From: Acinetobacter lwoffii
Lineage (GTDB): Bacteria; Pseudomonadota; Gammaproteobacteria; Pseudomonadales; Moraxellaceae
DNA length: 64,000 nucleotides
Assembly: GCF_029024105.1 (NCBI RefSeq)
Contig: NZ_CP118963.1
Span: 2,294,001 to 2,358,000 of the forward strand
Direction: 5' to 3'
Position numbers and translations under genes: made by a program. Numbering within the stretch: position 1 is the stretch's first letter; every line of letters begins with the position of its first letter. Shown in pieces: positions 55,713 through 64,000 of the stretch. The notes under the pieces were generated by a model. It saw nothing but the letters and a program-made list of their open reading frames with translations. It was not told where the DNA came from and searched no databases.

Positions 55713-56906
55713 TTAATCAATATGTGATTCAAATGCTTTTAAGCGTTTATAGATCGACATCAGTTCAATAATCGTCGGCCAAGACAGAATCAGATACTGG
55801 AAAGATTCCCGCACTTTGCCAAATACATTCAGGATTTGCATCATCAAACCAAGAGTAATTGCCCCTGCTGCAATACTTGGAAACAGAATAAATAATCCGT
55901 AAATATTGTCTAACTGCAAGTACCAGATCCGAACCATGTTGAAATAAGCATAGTGAAAATATAACCGGAAATAATTCCAGCGTACCCGGCTAAACAGTTC
56001 TTGTAATGTCAGCGGATGTGCGCGATCAGCATAGTCTTCGCCATAGACCAGCTCTTTACGATAGGCTGCCTCAACTTTCTGGTTATTGAACTCCAGTCCG
56101 GGCAATTTCATTCCCACGACCATTAAAATGACCGTACCCAATACCGCCCAGCCGATCGAGGCCCACATTAAAGCATGCGGTATTTCCCCTACAATCGGTA
56201 AAACTTTCACATGACTAGAGAGCTGATATAAGATCGGCAGGAATGCCATCAGCAACATCAGCGCTTCGATCAAGGAAACACTTAACTGCTCCGTGGTTTT
56301 GGCAAAGCGCATGGTATCTTCCTGGATACGTTGTGATGCACCTTCAATATGACGTAACTGCTCCCAATGTGCGGTGTAATAATCATTCATCGCGGTACGC
56401 CAGCGGAAGACATAATGGCTGACAAAAAACAGGTTAAATACCGCTAAAGTGACATAAACCATCGCAATATAAATAAAGGTTAATGCGCCTTGATACAGCA
56501 ATGAAACATCCCCACCACCCTTAGTGAGCATTTGTTGAATCTGATCATAAAACGGGCTATACCATTCGTTTAATACGACATTGACCTGTACCCCGAACCA
56601 GATATTAAACAGAATAAATGCCGAGCCCCAGACCGACCAGCGCTGCCATCGGTGTCTGGCTTTCCATTGCCAGAACAGCGCAAATATCGTAGTTGCAATG
56701 AAATACCAGAGATAGAACCAGATGAATTGAGCTGACCAGAAACGCCCGATACCGATTGTAAGCTTTTCATCAAAATAATTTTCAGGAAAACCCAGATAGG
56801 TTCCCCATCCTGATCCGCCACTATGCCAAAGCACAAGATTAATGATAAACCATAAAATCAGGCTGCTAAAAAACCAGATGGGTTGCGGGAAAAATGACTT
56901 AAACAT
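55713..56906 (-). CDS. sbmA: Peptide antibiotic transporter SbmA
   Basis: This inner-membrane proton-driven importer of antimicrobial peptides and peptide-like antibiotics (SbmA/BacA family) has 397 residues from the ATG at 56904-56906 (MFKSFFPQPIWFF). That matches the E. coli start MFKSFFP. AAGGAG lies 12 nt upstream, slightly far. Strongly conserved parts are FFVSHYVFRWRTAMNDYY, QLRHIEGASQRIQEDTMRFA, GMKLPGLEFNNQKVEAAYRKELVYGED, NYFRLYFHYAYFNMVRIWYLQ and ELMSIYKRLKAFE. About seven to eight membrane helices are visible. It appears monocistronic. Confidence 0.95.
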   Translation of the reverse strand: MFKSFFPQPIWFFSSLILWFIINLVLWHSGGSGWGTYLGFPENYFDEKLTIGIGRFWSAQFIWFYLWYFIATTIFALFWQWKARHRWQRWSVWGSAFILFNIWFGVQVNVVLNEWYSPFYDQIQQMLTKGGGDVSLLYQGALTFIYIAMVYVTLAVFNLFFVSHYVFRWRTAMNDYYTAHWEQLRHIEGASQRIQEDTMRFAKTTEQLSVSLIEALMLLMAFLPILYQLSSHVKVLPIVGEIPHALMWASIGWAVLGTVILMVVGMKLPGLEFNNQKVEAAYRKELVYGEDYADRAHPLTLQELFSRVRWNYFRLYFHYAYFNMVRIWYLQLDNIYGLFILFPSIAAGAITLGLMMQILNVFGKVRESFQYLILSWPTIIELMSIYKRLKAFESHID

Positions 56907-57408
56907 ACCGACCCAGTTCTCCTTATGTCTCTTGGTCATCCAAATGACGCCTAGTTTATTCTTATTTTAGATTTTTACTGTTATAAAGCATTAATTTTCA
57001 ATTTAGTGTAAAAAAGGATAGAAGGATATCAAGTCTCTAGAAACTTATTTTTATCATTCAGCTCTGCGTTATGATTTTCCTTATATTCTCGATTTTTATC
57101 ATTCAGTAGAGCGATACCAAAAAACAGAAAAATCATCATGTTTTTGACCTTTCGTTATTTTGATAAAATTTTTATGCCTGTTATCTGTCGGGTTTATGTA
57201 AAAGAGCCTTATGCTTCCGAGCACTGCGAGAATAGGATGAAAATCAGCCATACTGCATGTCTTCTAGGTATCTTTAATCTAAATAGAGCACTTCTCCCTA
57301 TTTGAATAAGTCATTGATCAAGTTCTCAGTTTTTGAAGAAACAGTTAAATTTTCAAAAATCATGCTATGATTTAATTATCGAAAAGTAATCTTATTTTGG
57401 AAAAAACT
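56907..57408. other. Intergenic region upstream of sbmA with a 15-bp direct repeat
   Basis: About 500 bp are AT-rich. The direct repeat ATTTTTATCATTCAG occurs at 57047-57061 and 57092-57106, spaced 45 bp (about four helical turns), upstream of sbmA. No other gene is visible before the small gene at 57409. Confidence 0.5.
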
Positions 57409-57603
57409 ATGGAAAGTTCGGTAATTGAATTACTTAAACCGGTGACTCTAGAAAAAGAAAACTGCGCCCCTATTAGTTTTGAAGCAGGTACTGTTTTGAA
57501 AGTGGTCATGCAGACTCCAACCAGTCTTCTGGTCAGTAATGATGATGATTTTAACTTTACCATTCCGTTAAAAGACGAAAATGAAGTGTGGCGAGAAATC
57601 TGA
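57409..57603 (+). CDS. Small hypothetical protein
   Basis: This 64-residue protein starts MESSVIELLKPVTLEKENCAPISFEAGT and ends DDDFNFTIPLKDENEVWREI. Its alternating hydrophobic pattern suggests a small beta-barrel or sheet. GGAAAAA precedes the ATG at 57409; a TTG four codons earlier is less likely. It is isolated in a long AT-rich area, yet codon use looks protein-like. No family was recognised. Confidence 0.6.
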   Translation: MESSVIELLKPVTLEKENCAPISFEAGTVLKVVMQTPTSLLVSNDDDFNFTIPLKDENEVWREI

Positions 57604-58657
57604 GTATTTTTCTTTCATGCAAATAGACGGGTTGTATCTGAGTTTGGTTTCTTAACTTTATATGATACGACCCTGAGCTTCTCTCTACTTTAATTGCTCT
57701 TTCATTATTTTTTCAAGAAATTATTTCTTCCCTTTTCTCTCATCATTTACTGCTGTTAAATTGACTCATCCATTTGAGCAAAAAATTAATTGAAACTTCT
57801 CTAATTTTTTCGGTCTATATAAGATCATTAATTCTCTATTTTTCCGGTTTTGTATCTGCTCTGTGATGACCATACCACGTTTAAATCTCTCATCTTTGTT
57901 TAGCGCAACTTCATCTAATATACTACGCTTTGATTCAAAGAAGAATATTCAAATTATTTTCAGCGTTAGTCATAGAAATGATATTCGTCTTGCTTCGTTT
58001 TTTTATCCTTTGATAAAATTCATCAATAAGATTTAAAAATTAATCTGAGATGCTAAATTAAGAGGCTGTTTAAATTGTATAGCTCTGCAATTGGTCCCAA
58101 GAAAATTTGATAATACGAAATTTCCCTCTAGCCAATATTAGTATTTTTTCTTTTAAGACAGCTCAGCCAATCTTAAAAATTATTAATTTTCATAAACTTA
58201 AGTTAAATATTTTAATTATATATACCTGATTTATAAATTTATTTAGATTATTCTATTTAAAAAGATCTCAAAATTACATCTCCCTCATATATTTAAAAAT
58301 AAAAAAATAAATTAATAATAAATACTATATTCTAAAAAATTAATTAAAAAATACATATTCAAAAATAAAGATTAAATAATAAATCTTATTATTTAAAATC
58401 CTGAAAAACAATCAATCCAAGAAAATCTTAAAATATAAAATTCTCATAATTTATTTTTAAAATTTATTAACAATACTGGATTTCTACCAAAATATTTCTA
58501 AATCTTACAAAGTAACTGTACTTGTTAAAAGTGTTTCGTTTCTGCACTTAAAGCCAGTCTGTTAAATGAAATATGTTATAAATTTAATCAGATCAATGAT
58601 CATTCAGGTAATTTTAACTTTTAAATCAATTTAATTTCAGAGGCTTAGGTAGTATTT
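57604..58657. other. 1-kb AT-rich gap upstream of otsB
   Basis: No convincing open frame, tRNA or repeat is seen. Composition is extremely AT-rich between about 58200 and 58450. The end contains the otsB ribosome-binding region. It may be decayed DNA or a long regulatory region. Confidence 0.5.
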
Positions 58658-59539
58658 ATGTCGATTCTCAAAGAAGATCAAGACCTAGAAGATTCACTTG
58701 CTACATCTTCTTATATATTACCTCAAGTGATTTTAAATCAGCTCAAACCTATTATTTATTCTCACAAACTTGTTTTATTTATTGATATTGATGGAACCAT
58801 TTCTGAATTCCACCCAGATCCAGCAAAAAGTATAATTAAGAGCGGAACCTTAAATACCTTAAAAGAGTTACAACAATATATTCAGCTAATATTAGTGACC
58901 GGTCGCTCAATTGCACAAGCCCAAAAACTTATTTATCCATTTGACTGGAATATTGCCGGTTCTCACGGTCTGGAATTAAGCTATCAATCGCGTTTAAGCA
59001 AGTTAATTGATTTAAATCCTGAACAGTTTGAATTATTAAAAAATTATATTACAGAACATAGTAATAATATTCCTCAGACTCGAATAGAAATTAAAGACTA
59101 TTCAGTCGCCCTGCATTTTCGTGAACATCCCTATTTAGAGCATCAAGTGCATGCATTTGCCTTGAATTGTCTTACTCATTTTCAGGATTTTGAACTTAAG
59201 GCTGGAAAGTTTGTATTCGAACTGGTGCCCAAAGGGGCAAATAAAGGTTCAGCCATCCAGCAAATCATTCAGCAATATCACTTAAGTGATCATTACCCCA
59301 TTTTTATCGGAGATGACCTGACCGACGAAGCCGGTTTTCAAGTCATCAACACATTCAAAGGCTGCTCTATCAAAGTCGGTACAGGCAACACCGTGGCACA
59401 ACATCGCCTCGAAAACGTGACTCAAGTACAGGCTTTTCTAGCAGAATTTCTAGAAATACTGAAAGCACAACAACAATTATTATTGGAGAAATTACATGTC
59501 GAAACTCATAGTGTTATCAAATCGTGTAAATCTACCTAA
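58658..59539 (+). CDS. otsB: Trehalose-6-phosphate phosphatase
   Basis: OtsB removes phosphate from trehalose-6-phosphate, the second step of trehalose synthesis for osmotic protection. The 293 residues carry HAD motifs: LVLFIDIDGTISEFHPDP (nucleophile Asp), VTGRSIAQAQKLI, and PIFIGDDLTDEAGFQVI near 220-237. A conserved KGANKGSAI lies before motif IV and the GSHGLELSY region is present. It overlaps otsA by 44 bp, so the two are co-transcribed in the order otsB-otsA. Confidence 0.95.
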   Translation: MSILKEDQDLEDSLATSSYILPQVILNQLKPIIYSHKLVLFIDIDGTISEFHPDPAKSIIKSGTLNTLKELQQYIQLILVTGRSIAQAQKLIYPFDWNIAGSHGLELSYQSRLSKLIDLNPEQFELLKNYITEHSNNIPQTRIEIKDYSVALHFREHPYLEHQVHAFALNCLTHFQDFELKAGKFVFELVPKGANKGSAIQQIIQQYHLSDHYPIFIGDDLTDEAGFQVINTFKGCSIKVGTGNTVAQHRLENVTQVQAFLAEFLEILKAQQQLLLEKLHVETHSVIKSCKST

Positions 59540-60929
59540 GTCAGACAATACCCAGGCAGGTGGATTAGCGGTGGCATTGCAGGATGCTTTGCAGGATATA
59601 GGCGGTATCTGGGTTGGCTGGAATGGATCCCGAGTTGACCAGACGAAAGAGCAGAAGTTTCAAATCCTGAAGCATCAAAATGTTGAATATCACACGAGTC
59701 CATTGACTGAATCCCAATATCAAGGTTTTTATTGTGGTTTTGCCAACAATGCATTATGGCCACTGATGCACGATCAGCATCAACTTGTAGATTATCAGCC
59801 GCAGGATTTTAAGATCTATCAGGATGTCAATTTACGCTTTGCCAAGCACCTGAAACAGGTAGCATCTCCACATGATATTATCTGGATCCATGATTATCAT
59901 TTTTTAAGCGTGGCGCATTATTGCCGTAAACTGGGCATGCGTAACCGTATTGGCTTTTTCCTGCATATTCCCTTTCCTGAACTAAGGCTCTGGCAGACTT
60001 TACCCGCCCATCGCGATTTGGCACATCATTTGGCCAACTACGATGTACTGGGTTTGCAGACCTCTCGCGATCAGGAAAACTGTTTAAATTTCCTTGAACA
60101 GACCTTAAAAGTGCAGCATCGTCACAATGAAATCCTGAATTATCAATCTCGAAAGATTCATGTGAAATGCTATCCGATTGGTGTGCATCCTGTGCAACTA
60201 CAGAATCAGGCCTCAGATACCCATCTGGAAAAGCTTCCCTTTGATCTGGATACAGTGCAGCCTTATAAAACCATCATTTCAGTTGACCGGATTGATTATA
60301 GTAAAGGCTTATTGGAGAAAATCGGATCGTTGCAGAGCTTGCTGGAAGATCAACCGGAGTTTAAAAATCAATTCCAGCAATTACAAATTGCCTGCCCATG
60401 CCGACTGGATGTAAAAACCTATAAGAACCTGTATACGCAATTTAAAGCTGCCGTGCATGAACTCAATAGCCAGCATGGCACAACGGACTGGTTACCCTTT
60501 GATTGCAGCTATGACACCTTGGGTCATGAAGCCTTGATGCAACTGTATCGTAAGGCTGATATTTGCTGGGTAAATTCGATCCGGGATGGTATGAATCTGG
60601 TCGCCAAGGAATATATTGCTGCACAGGATCCTTTAGATCCGGGTGTCTTGATTCTATCTAAATATGCCGGTGCTGCTGAACAAATGAAAGAAGCCTTACT
60701 GGTCGATCCTTATGAGCATGACAGTATGGCTAAAGCTTTGAAGAAGGCGCTGCGCATGTCTAAATCAGAACGTTTAGAGCGCTATCGTTATTTAAGCCAA
60801 GGCTTGAAAAATTTCGATATTATTCGCTGGCGTGATCAGTTTATTACTGACCTGAAAAACTCACAAAGCTTGCGGATCTATCGTCCGGTGGCTGCAGGAG
60901 TTTCAAACCAGTTCAGTATGCATGCCTAA
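59496..60929 (+). CDS. otsA: Trehalose-6-phosphate synthase
   Basis: OtsA transfers glucose from UDP-glucose to glucose-6-phosphate. The 477 residues (E. coli 474) begin MSKLIVLSNRVNLP. They contain GGLAVAL, the IWIHDYHFLSVAHYCRKLGM and IGFFLHIPFPELRLWQTLP region, SVDRIDYSKGLLEKI, and the C-terminal DGMNLVAKEYIAAQDP with LSKYAGAAEQMKEALLVDPYE. GGAG lies before the ATG at 59496, inside the end of otsB, so translation is coupled. It works with OtsB in the osmotic stress response. Confidence 0.96.
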   Translation: MSKLIVLSNRVNLPKSDNTQAGGLAVALQDALQDIGGIWVGWNGSRVDQTKEQKFQILKHQNVEYHTSPLTESQYQGFYCGFANNALWPLMHDQHQLVDYQPQDFKIYQDVNLRFAKHLKQVASPHDIIWIHDYHFLSVAHYCRKLGMRNRIGFFLHIPFPELRLWQTLPAHRDLAHHLANYDVLGLQTSRDQENCLNFLEQTLKVQHRHNEILNYQSRKIHVKCYPIGVHPVQLQNQASDTHLEKLPFDLDTVQPYKTIISVDRIDYSKGLLEKIGSLQSLLEDQPEFKNQFQQLQIACPCRLDVKTYKNLYTQFKAAVHELNSQHGTTDWLPFDCSYDTLGHEALMQLYRKADICWVNSIRDGMNLVAKEYIAAQDPLDPGVLILSKYAGAAEQMKEALLVDPYEHDSMAKALKKALRMSKSERLERYRYLSQGLKNFDIIRWRDQFITDLKNSQSLRIYRPVAAGVSNQFSMHA

Positions 60930-60939
60930 ATTTTTAAGT

Positions 60940-60976
60940 AAAAAAAAACACCAGCATTAAGCTGGTGTTTCATTTT
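60940..60976. terminator. Bidirectional terminator between otsA and the MFS gene
   Basis: The stem is AAACACCAGC/GCTGGTGTTT with A8 before it and T-rich sequence after. The stop of the convergent MFS gene lies in the loop at 60957-60959. Confidence 0.9.
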
Positions 60977-62201
60977 GAAGAGGAGCCACAATCTCTTCGC
61001 TTTGTTGTACTTCGCTTGGGTCTGCAGTGAAATGATTCAAAATCACAATACTCAATAGACCAATCGCAATCACGCTAAATACTAAGCTCAATCCGATGAT
61101 TTCACTACCGAAGCCAACCAATGCCGGTCCAATCAATGAACCTGTATAGGCAAATACCGATACATAAGACAATGCCACATGTGAAGCCAAAGTTTTCTGA
61201 CGTCCTGCACGGGAAAACATCAGCGGTACAATATTGGCACTACCTAAACCTAAAATCGCATAACCTACCAATACCACCTGCCAGACTGGGGCAAAAACCA
61301 CGGTTAATAAACCGGTTGCAGCCAAGAGTGCGCTTAATAGAATTGTATTTTTTTCACCAAACTGCTGAATAATCAAGTGACCGCTAAAACGTCCCAACAC
61401 CATCAAACCCGCAAAGAAACTATAAGCCAAACCGGTTTGCGCCGCAGGCAGGCTGAACTCAGTAGCAAGATAAATACCACTCCAGTCCATGGCGGCACCT
61501 TCCGAAAGGAAAGCCACAAAACAGATCAGACCAATACCTAAAATTGCCCAGGTCGGTGCTGCTTTTTTTACCGGTTGTTCTGGTGATGTTTCTTCTACCG
61601 CTGTTTTTGGCTCAGCACCCAAACTTAAAGGAACAGCGAATAAGGCAATAAGCAGCAAAATTACACTGACAATCACCGCACCGGTTAAAGGCGCCAAGCC
61701 AAGTCCCATTAACATGGTCATGCCCAGTACGCCTGCCAGACCACCTAAACTACACACTCCATGAAAACCCGACATTAAACTTTTACCGAGTTTTTTCTCA
61801 ATCTGTGCAGCCTGGATATTGACAGTCACGCCCAAAGCACCGGCACTGGCACCAAAGAAAAACAGGCTGATTGCCATCATTAAATGATTCGGACTATAAG
61901 CCAGAGCAGGCAAAATAAATAAAAATGCACTGAGAATTACGGCCAAAACAGCACGGCAACCCAAGGCATTGGCCAGTCGACCGGCCAGCGGCATCGCCAG
62001 CATTGAACCGATTCCGGCACACAGCAATAACAGGCCAAAATCAGCATGATTTAATAACAGGCGCTGCTGTGCATATGGAATTAAGGGTGCCCAAGCCGCA
62101 GTACTAAAGCCCAAGCTAAAGAAGCATAACGCAGTCGCTATTTTCTGCCATAGATATGGTGATGGAGACTGAATTCGAGAAAGCAGTGTTTGATTGAACA
62201 T
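60957..62201 (-). CDS. MFS transporter, YbjJ-like
   Basis: This 414-residue inner-membrane permease has twelve hydrophobic segments. FFSLGFSTAAWAPLIPYAQQRLLLNHADFGLLLLCAGIGSMLAMPLAGRL at the N-terminus and SMDWSG-like AAMDWSGIYL in the middle resemble the E. coli YbjJ / fucose permease branch. Its substrate is unknown. A charged linker (KTAVEETSPEQPVKKAAPTW) separates the two halves, and the C-terminal tail is glutamate-rich. It is preceded by the terminator of the glycosyltransferase operon, so it has its own promoter. Confidence 0.85.
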   Translation of the reverse strand: MFNQTLLSRIQSPSPYLWQKIATALCFFSLGFSTAAWAPLIPYAQQRLLLNHADFGLLLLCAGIGSMLAMPLAGRLANALGCRAVLAVILSAFLFILPALAYSPNHLMMAISLFFFGASAGALGVTVNIQAAQIEKKLGKSLMSGFHGVCSLGGLAGVLGMTMLMGLGLAPLTGAVIVSVILLLIALFAVPLSLGAEPKTAVEETSPEQPVKKAAPTWAILGIGLICFVAFLSEGAAMDWSGIYLATEFSLPAAQTGLAYSFFAGLMVLGRFSGHLIIQQFGEKNTILLSALLAATGLLTVVFAPVWQVVLVGYAILGLGSANIVPLMFSRAGRQKTLASHVALSYVSVFAYTGSLIGPALVGFGSEIIGLSLVFSVIAIGLLSIVILNHFTADPSEVQQSEEIVAPLQNETPA

Positions 62202-62249
62202 TGTATTACCAAAAAAGAAGGCTCAGGCATCCATTACCGTTCATCCATA

Positions 62250-62295
62250 GAAAAACCCCACAGACTTATAGCTAGAATGTATAAGTTTGCGGGGC
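62250..62295 (-). terminator. Intrinsic terminator after the PIG-L/methyltransferase/glycosyltransferase operon
   Basis: On the minus strand this is CCCCGCAAACTTAT ... ATAAGTCTGTGGGG followed by T5. Confidence 0.8.
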
Positions 62296-62406
62296 TGAAT
62301 TTGCGTGAATTATAAACAGAATAAATTTAAATGGAATAGTTTTTAGACACGAATTTTAAGATTTTTTACAAGTGTCTGATTGTATAAAATTTATAGTTTT
62401 ATGCTT

Positions 62407-63120
62407 TTATTTGCACAGGCTGATCGGTTTTTTCGCGGCCTGCTTAAGCTCAAGTTTTTGCAGAAAATGGGCAAAACCTGCAGCAATTTTTGAGCTAAGA
62501 CGACTGCTGGTAGTGACTCTCAGCTGATTCGACCAGACAATCTGCGCGTCAGCTTTTTCTAAACGACGGATGAAATCGACATCTTCATGACAGTCCAGTT
62601 GCTGAAACCCATTGACCTGTATATAAGCCGAAGCTTTAAAACACAGGTTTGCGCCATGAACATGCCGATGTCCCATGCTGTCCTGATAATGTCGGAGATA
62701 AGCCTGACGGGTTTTCCGGCTTAAATGATCCCATTGATCCAGCTCAACCACACCACAAATCGCATCGGTGGGTTGATGCTGTAACATCATCTGAAACCAG
62801 TCACACTGTACGAATGAATCGGCATCGGTACAGCAAATCCAGTCACAGCCCTGCTCGATCATTTGCTGAATCCCCAAATGGCGTGCCTTACCGACATTTC
62901 GGAAGTCGCAGCTCATAGCCGGAATGTTCATTTGCTGAACTTTAAGTGCGGTGCTATCGGTACAATGGTCCAAGACCACGAGAATATGAATTTCAGGAAG
63001 ATTTTCTATTGTTTTAAAGTATTGAAAAAAATAAGTTTGTGCTGATTTTAAGGCTAACAGGCAGCGTTCGATATAGGCTTCTTCATTACAGGCCGGAATT
63101 ACCACACCGATTTTTTTCAT
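62407..63120 (-). CDS. Family 2 glycosyltransferase
   Basis: This 237-residue GT-A-fold enzyme begins MKKIGVVIPACNEEAYIERCLLAL (NTP-sugar binding). It has VVLDHCTDSTALK, the metal-binding CCTDADSFV (DxD-type), and GANLCFKASAYIQVNGFQQLDCHEDVDFIRRLEKADA (catalytic acid region). I start at the ATG 63118-63120, which overlaps the methyltransferase stop as ATGA and has GGAGGG upstream. The acceptor is unknown. It lacks membrane segments, in contrast to dolichol-type GT2s. Confidence 0.9.
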   Translation of the reverse strand: MKKIGVVIPACNEEAYIERCLLALKSAQTYFFQYFKTIENLPEIHILVVLDHCTDSTALKVQQMNIPAMSCDFRNVGKARHLGIQQMIEQGCDWICCTDADSFVQCDWFQMMLQHQPTDAICGVVELDQWDHLSRKTRQAYLRHYQDSMGHRHVHGANLCFKASAYIQVNGFQQLDCHEDVDFIRRLEKADAQIVWSNQLRVTTSSRLSSKIAAGFAHFLQKLELKQAAKKPISLCK

Positions 63121-63731
63121 CTTAAGCCCTCCTGCTCTGCTACGGATTGCGCTGAATTCAGCCACAGATCTATCAAAAAATCGGAGTCCTGCAAGCTTAA
63201 ACGATGTGCATAGTTTAAATGCGCTTTGAGATACTGATGGACATCTTCACCATTTAAGCTAAATCCCGAGATCGGCGCGCGCCAATGACAACTCAAGATA
63301 CATCCGCCCGGTTCCAGCGCAGTATGCAACCATGTCAGCACCTGTTGCAGTGCAGTCAGGTTCAGATAATATAAAATCTCACTGACGACAATGAGCTGAA
63401 ATTTTTGTTTGGGCAACTCATCTGGTACGATATGCTGTAGAACCTGTACATGCTGATAAGCTTGTAGACGCTGCTGTGCCAAGTGGATCGCAGTATCATT
63501 GGCATCCAGACACATTAAGCTATTTGTCCGCTGCGCCAGTTCCTGACTGAAGATGCCGTTACTGCAACCAATTTCAATCGCGGAGTCAAACTGCAAGCTT
63601 GGCAAGACCGCCAGACAAATCTGCCGTTTGCGCTGTTCATACCAACGCTGTTCATATTGCCAGGGGTCTCCCTGATTCAGTGCATATAAGGCATCGAAAT
63701 ATTCCTGATCATAGGCTGCTTTACTGTTCAT
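63117..63731 (-). CDS. SAM-dependent methyltransferase, NodS-like
   Basis: This 204-residue protein has a Rossmann SAM-binding motif AIEIGCSNGIFSQELAQRT (about 50-68), LMCLDANDTAIHLAQQRL, and the motif IV-like FQLIVVSEILYYLNL. The N-terminal YFDALYALNQGDPWQYEQRWYEQRKRQICLAVLP is typical of the NodS (nodulation methyltransferase) group. GGGAGGT lies 8 nt before the ATG at 63729-63731, so longer starts are rejected. It overlaps both neighbours by a few bases, indicating one operon. Confidence 0.88.
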   Translation of the reverse strand: MNSKAAYDQEYFDALYALNQGDPWQYEQRWYEQRKRQICLAVLPSLQFDSAIEIGCSNGIFSQELAQRTNSLMCLDANDTAIHLAQQRLQAYQHVQVLQHIVPDELPKQKFQLIVVSEILYYLNLTALQQVLTWLHTALEPGGCILSCHWRAPISGFSLNGEDVHQYLKAHLNYAHRLSLQDSDFLIDLWLNSAQSVAEQEGLR

Positions 63732-64000
63732 ACAGATATACCTCCCAGGGCTGTAAAATACGTTGCAATGCCTGCTCTGGCAGAATCGGTGATTCATCTA
63801 TTGTCGGATCAAGCTCGATCTGGCTCTTAAAACACCGCGCAGCTCGAGACTTATATTGTAATTCTTCCTCAGTTAATTTGAGTTGATGAGCGACGGTCCA
63901 GGGAATTCTGGTATCTCCAGGTGTTGCCCAATGCCATGCCCAAATCAGGACCTGAATACAGGTTAAATTAAGCTCAGTGGCCAGCTGCTGTGTGACCTGC
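63721..64000 (-). CDS. PIG-L (LmbE-type) deacetylase, C-terminal part
   Basis: The 3' end of the gene is in the window and the rest lies beyond 64000. The visible 92 residues include TCIQVLIWAWHWATPGDTRIP, LTEEELQYKSRAARCFKSQIELD, and the end ILPEQALQRILQPWEVYLYEQ. These match the C-terminus of PIG-L deacetylases that accompany NodS-like methyltransferases and GT2 enzymes. Such enzymes remove N-acetyl groups from sugar conjugates. The stop overlaps the methyltransferase start by 11 bp, consistent with an operon PIG-L - methyltransferase - GT2. Confidence 0.8.
   Translation of the reverse strand, partial: QVTQQLATELNLTCIQVLIWAWHWATPGDTRIPWTVAHQLKLTEEELQYKSRAARCFKSQIELDPTIDESPILPEQALQRILQPWEVYLYEQ

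Noticed and set aside
58050..58140. Possible IS remnant end (GAGGCTGTTTAA)
   Set aside because: A single short match with no partner repeat or transposase fragment is not enough.
1..64000. CRISPR array, prophage or integron
   Set aside because: No regularly spaced repeats, phage structural genes or integrase/attC structures were seen.

Overview
The window looks like a chromosomal segment of an Acinetobacter species, probably outside the A. baumannii group. The basis is gene content: a wax ester synthase/diacylglycerol acyltransferase of AtfA type, ThrH, the mreBCD-maf-rng block, gatCAB, a glutaminase-STAS fusion, an SbmA-like peptide transporter, and generally AT-rich intergenic DNA. The species call is an inference. 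No rRNA, CRISPR array or prophage was seen. One tRNA gene, tRNA-Arg(CCT), is present.

Layout: a partial Pit-type phosphate transporter (1-465, minus) faces metH, whose leader can form striking secondary structure. Then come a low-GC RelA/SpoT-domain gene, a fused dihydroxyacetone kinase, glutaminase, a membrane diguanylate cyclase, a frameshifted short-chain dehydrogenase, a hypothetical gene and valS. After valS lies a KAP-family NTPase gene broken by a homopolymer frameshift and by an IS3-family element. From 19.3 to 35 kb are a J-domain protein, alpha-carbonic anhydrase, a DUF421 protein, a HAD hydrolase, a porin with an IS1-family element just upstream, an AmpG-like transporter, a PlsC-like acyltransferase, a patatin lipoprotein, NfeD/SPFH, putP, ispA, prpF and an aromatic-type amino acid permease. 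From 35.5 to 50.8 kb are tRNA-Arg, two tandem FadL-type channels, thrH, cysH, the wax ester synthase, a small PA1571-like gene, rng-maf-mreDCB and gatCAB. From 50.8 to 64 kb are a low-GC HNH gene beside a truncated gene, three exported proteins of poorly known role, a region that may encode a small structured RNA, sbmA, a 1-kb AT-rich gap, otsBA, an MFS transporter and the start of a PIG-L/methyltransferase/glycosyltransferase operon.

The most interesting pattern is architectural. Three low-GC single-gene insertions (RelA/SpoT-domain, KAP NTPase, HNH endonuclease) each abut the intrinsic terminator of a housekeeping gene (metH, valS, gatB). On the far side each has a copy of the same inverted-repeat element (core CCCTCTCC/GGGAGAGG). 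All three gene families occur among mobile defence-type cargo, although function cannot be proven from sequence.

Other points of interest are the metH leader with mutually exclusive hairpins, a candidate small RNA with its own terminator at about 55319-55470, a perfect TetR-like operator palindrome at 55596-55614, and two independent frameshifts, one of them a clean 5-bp tandem duplication.
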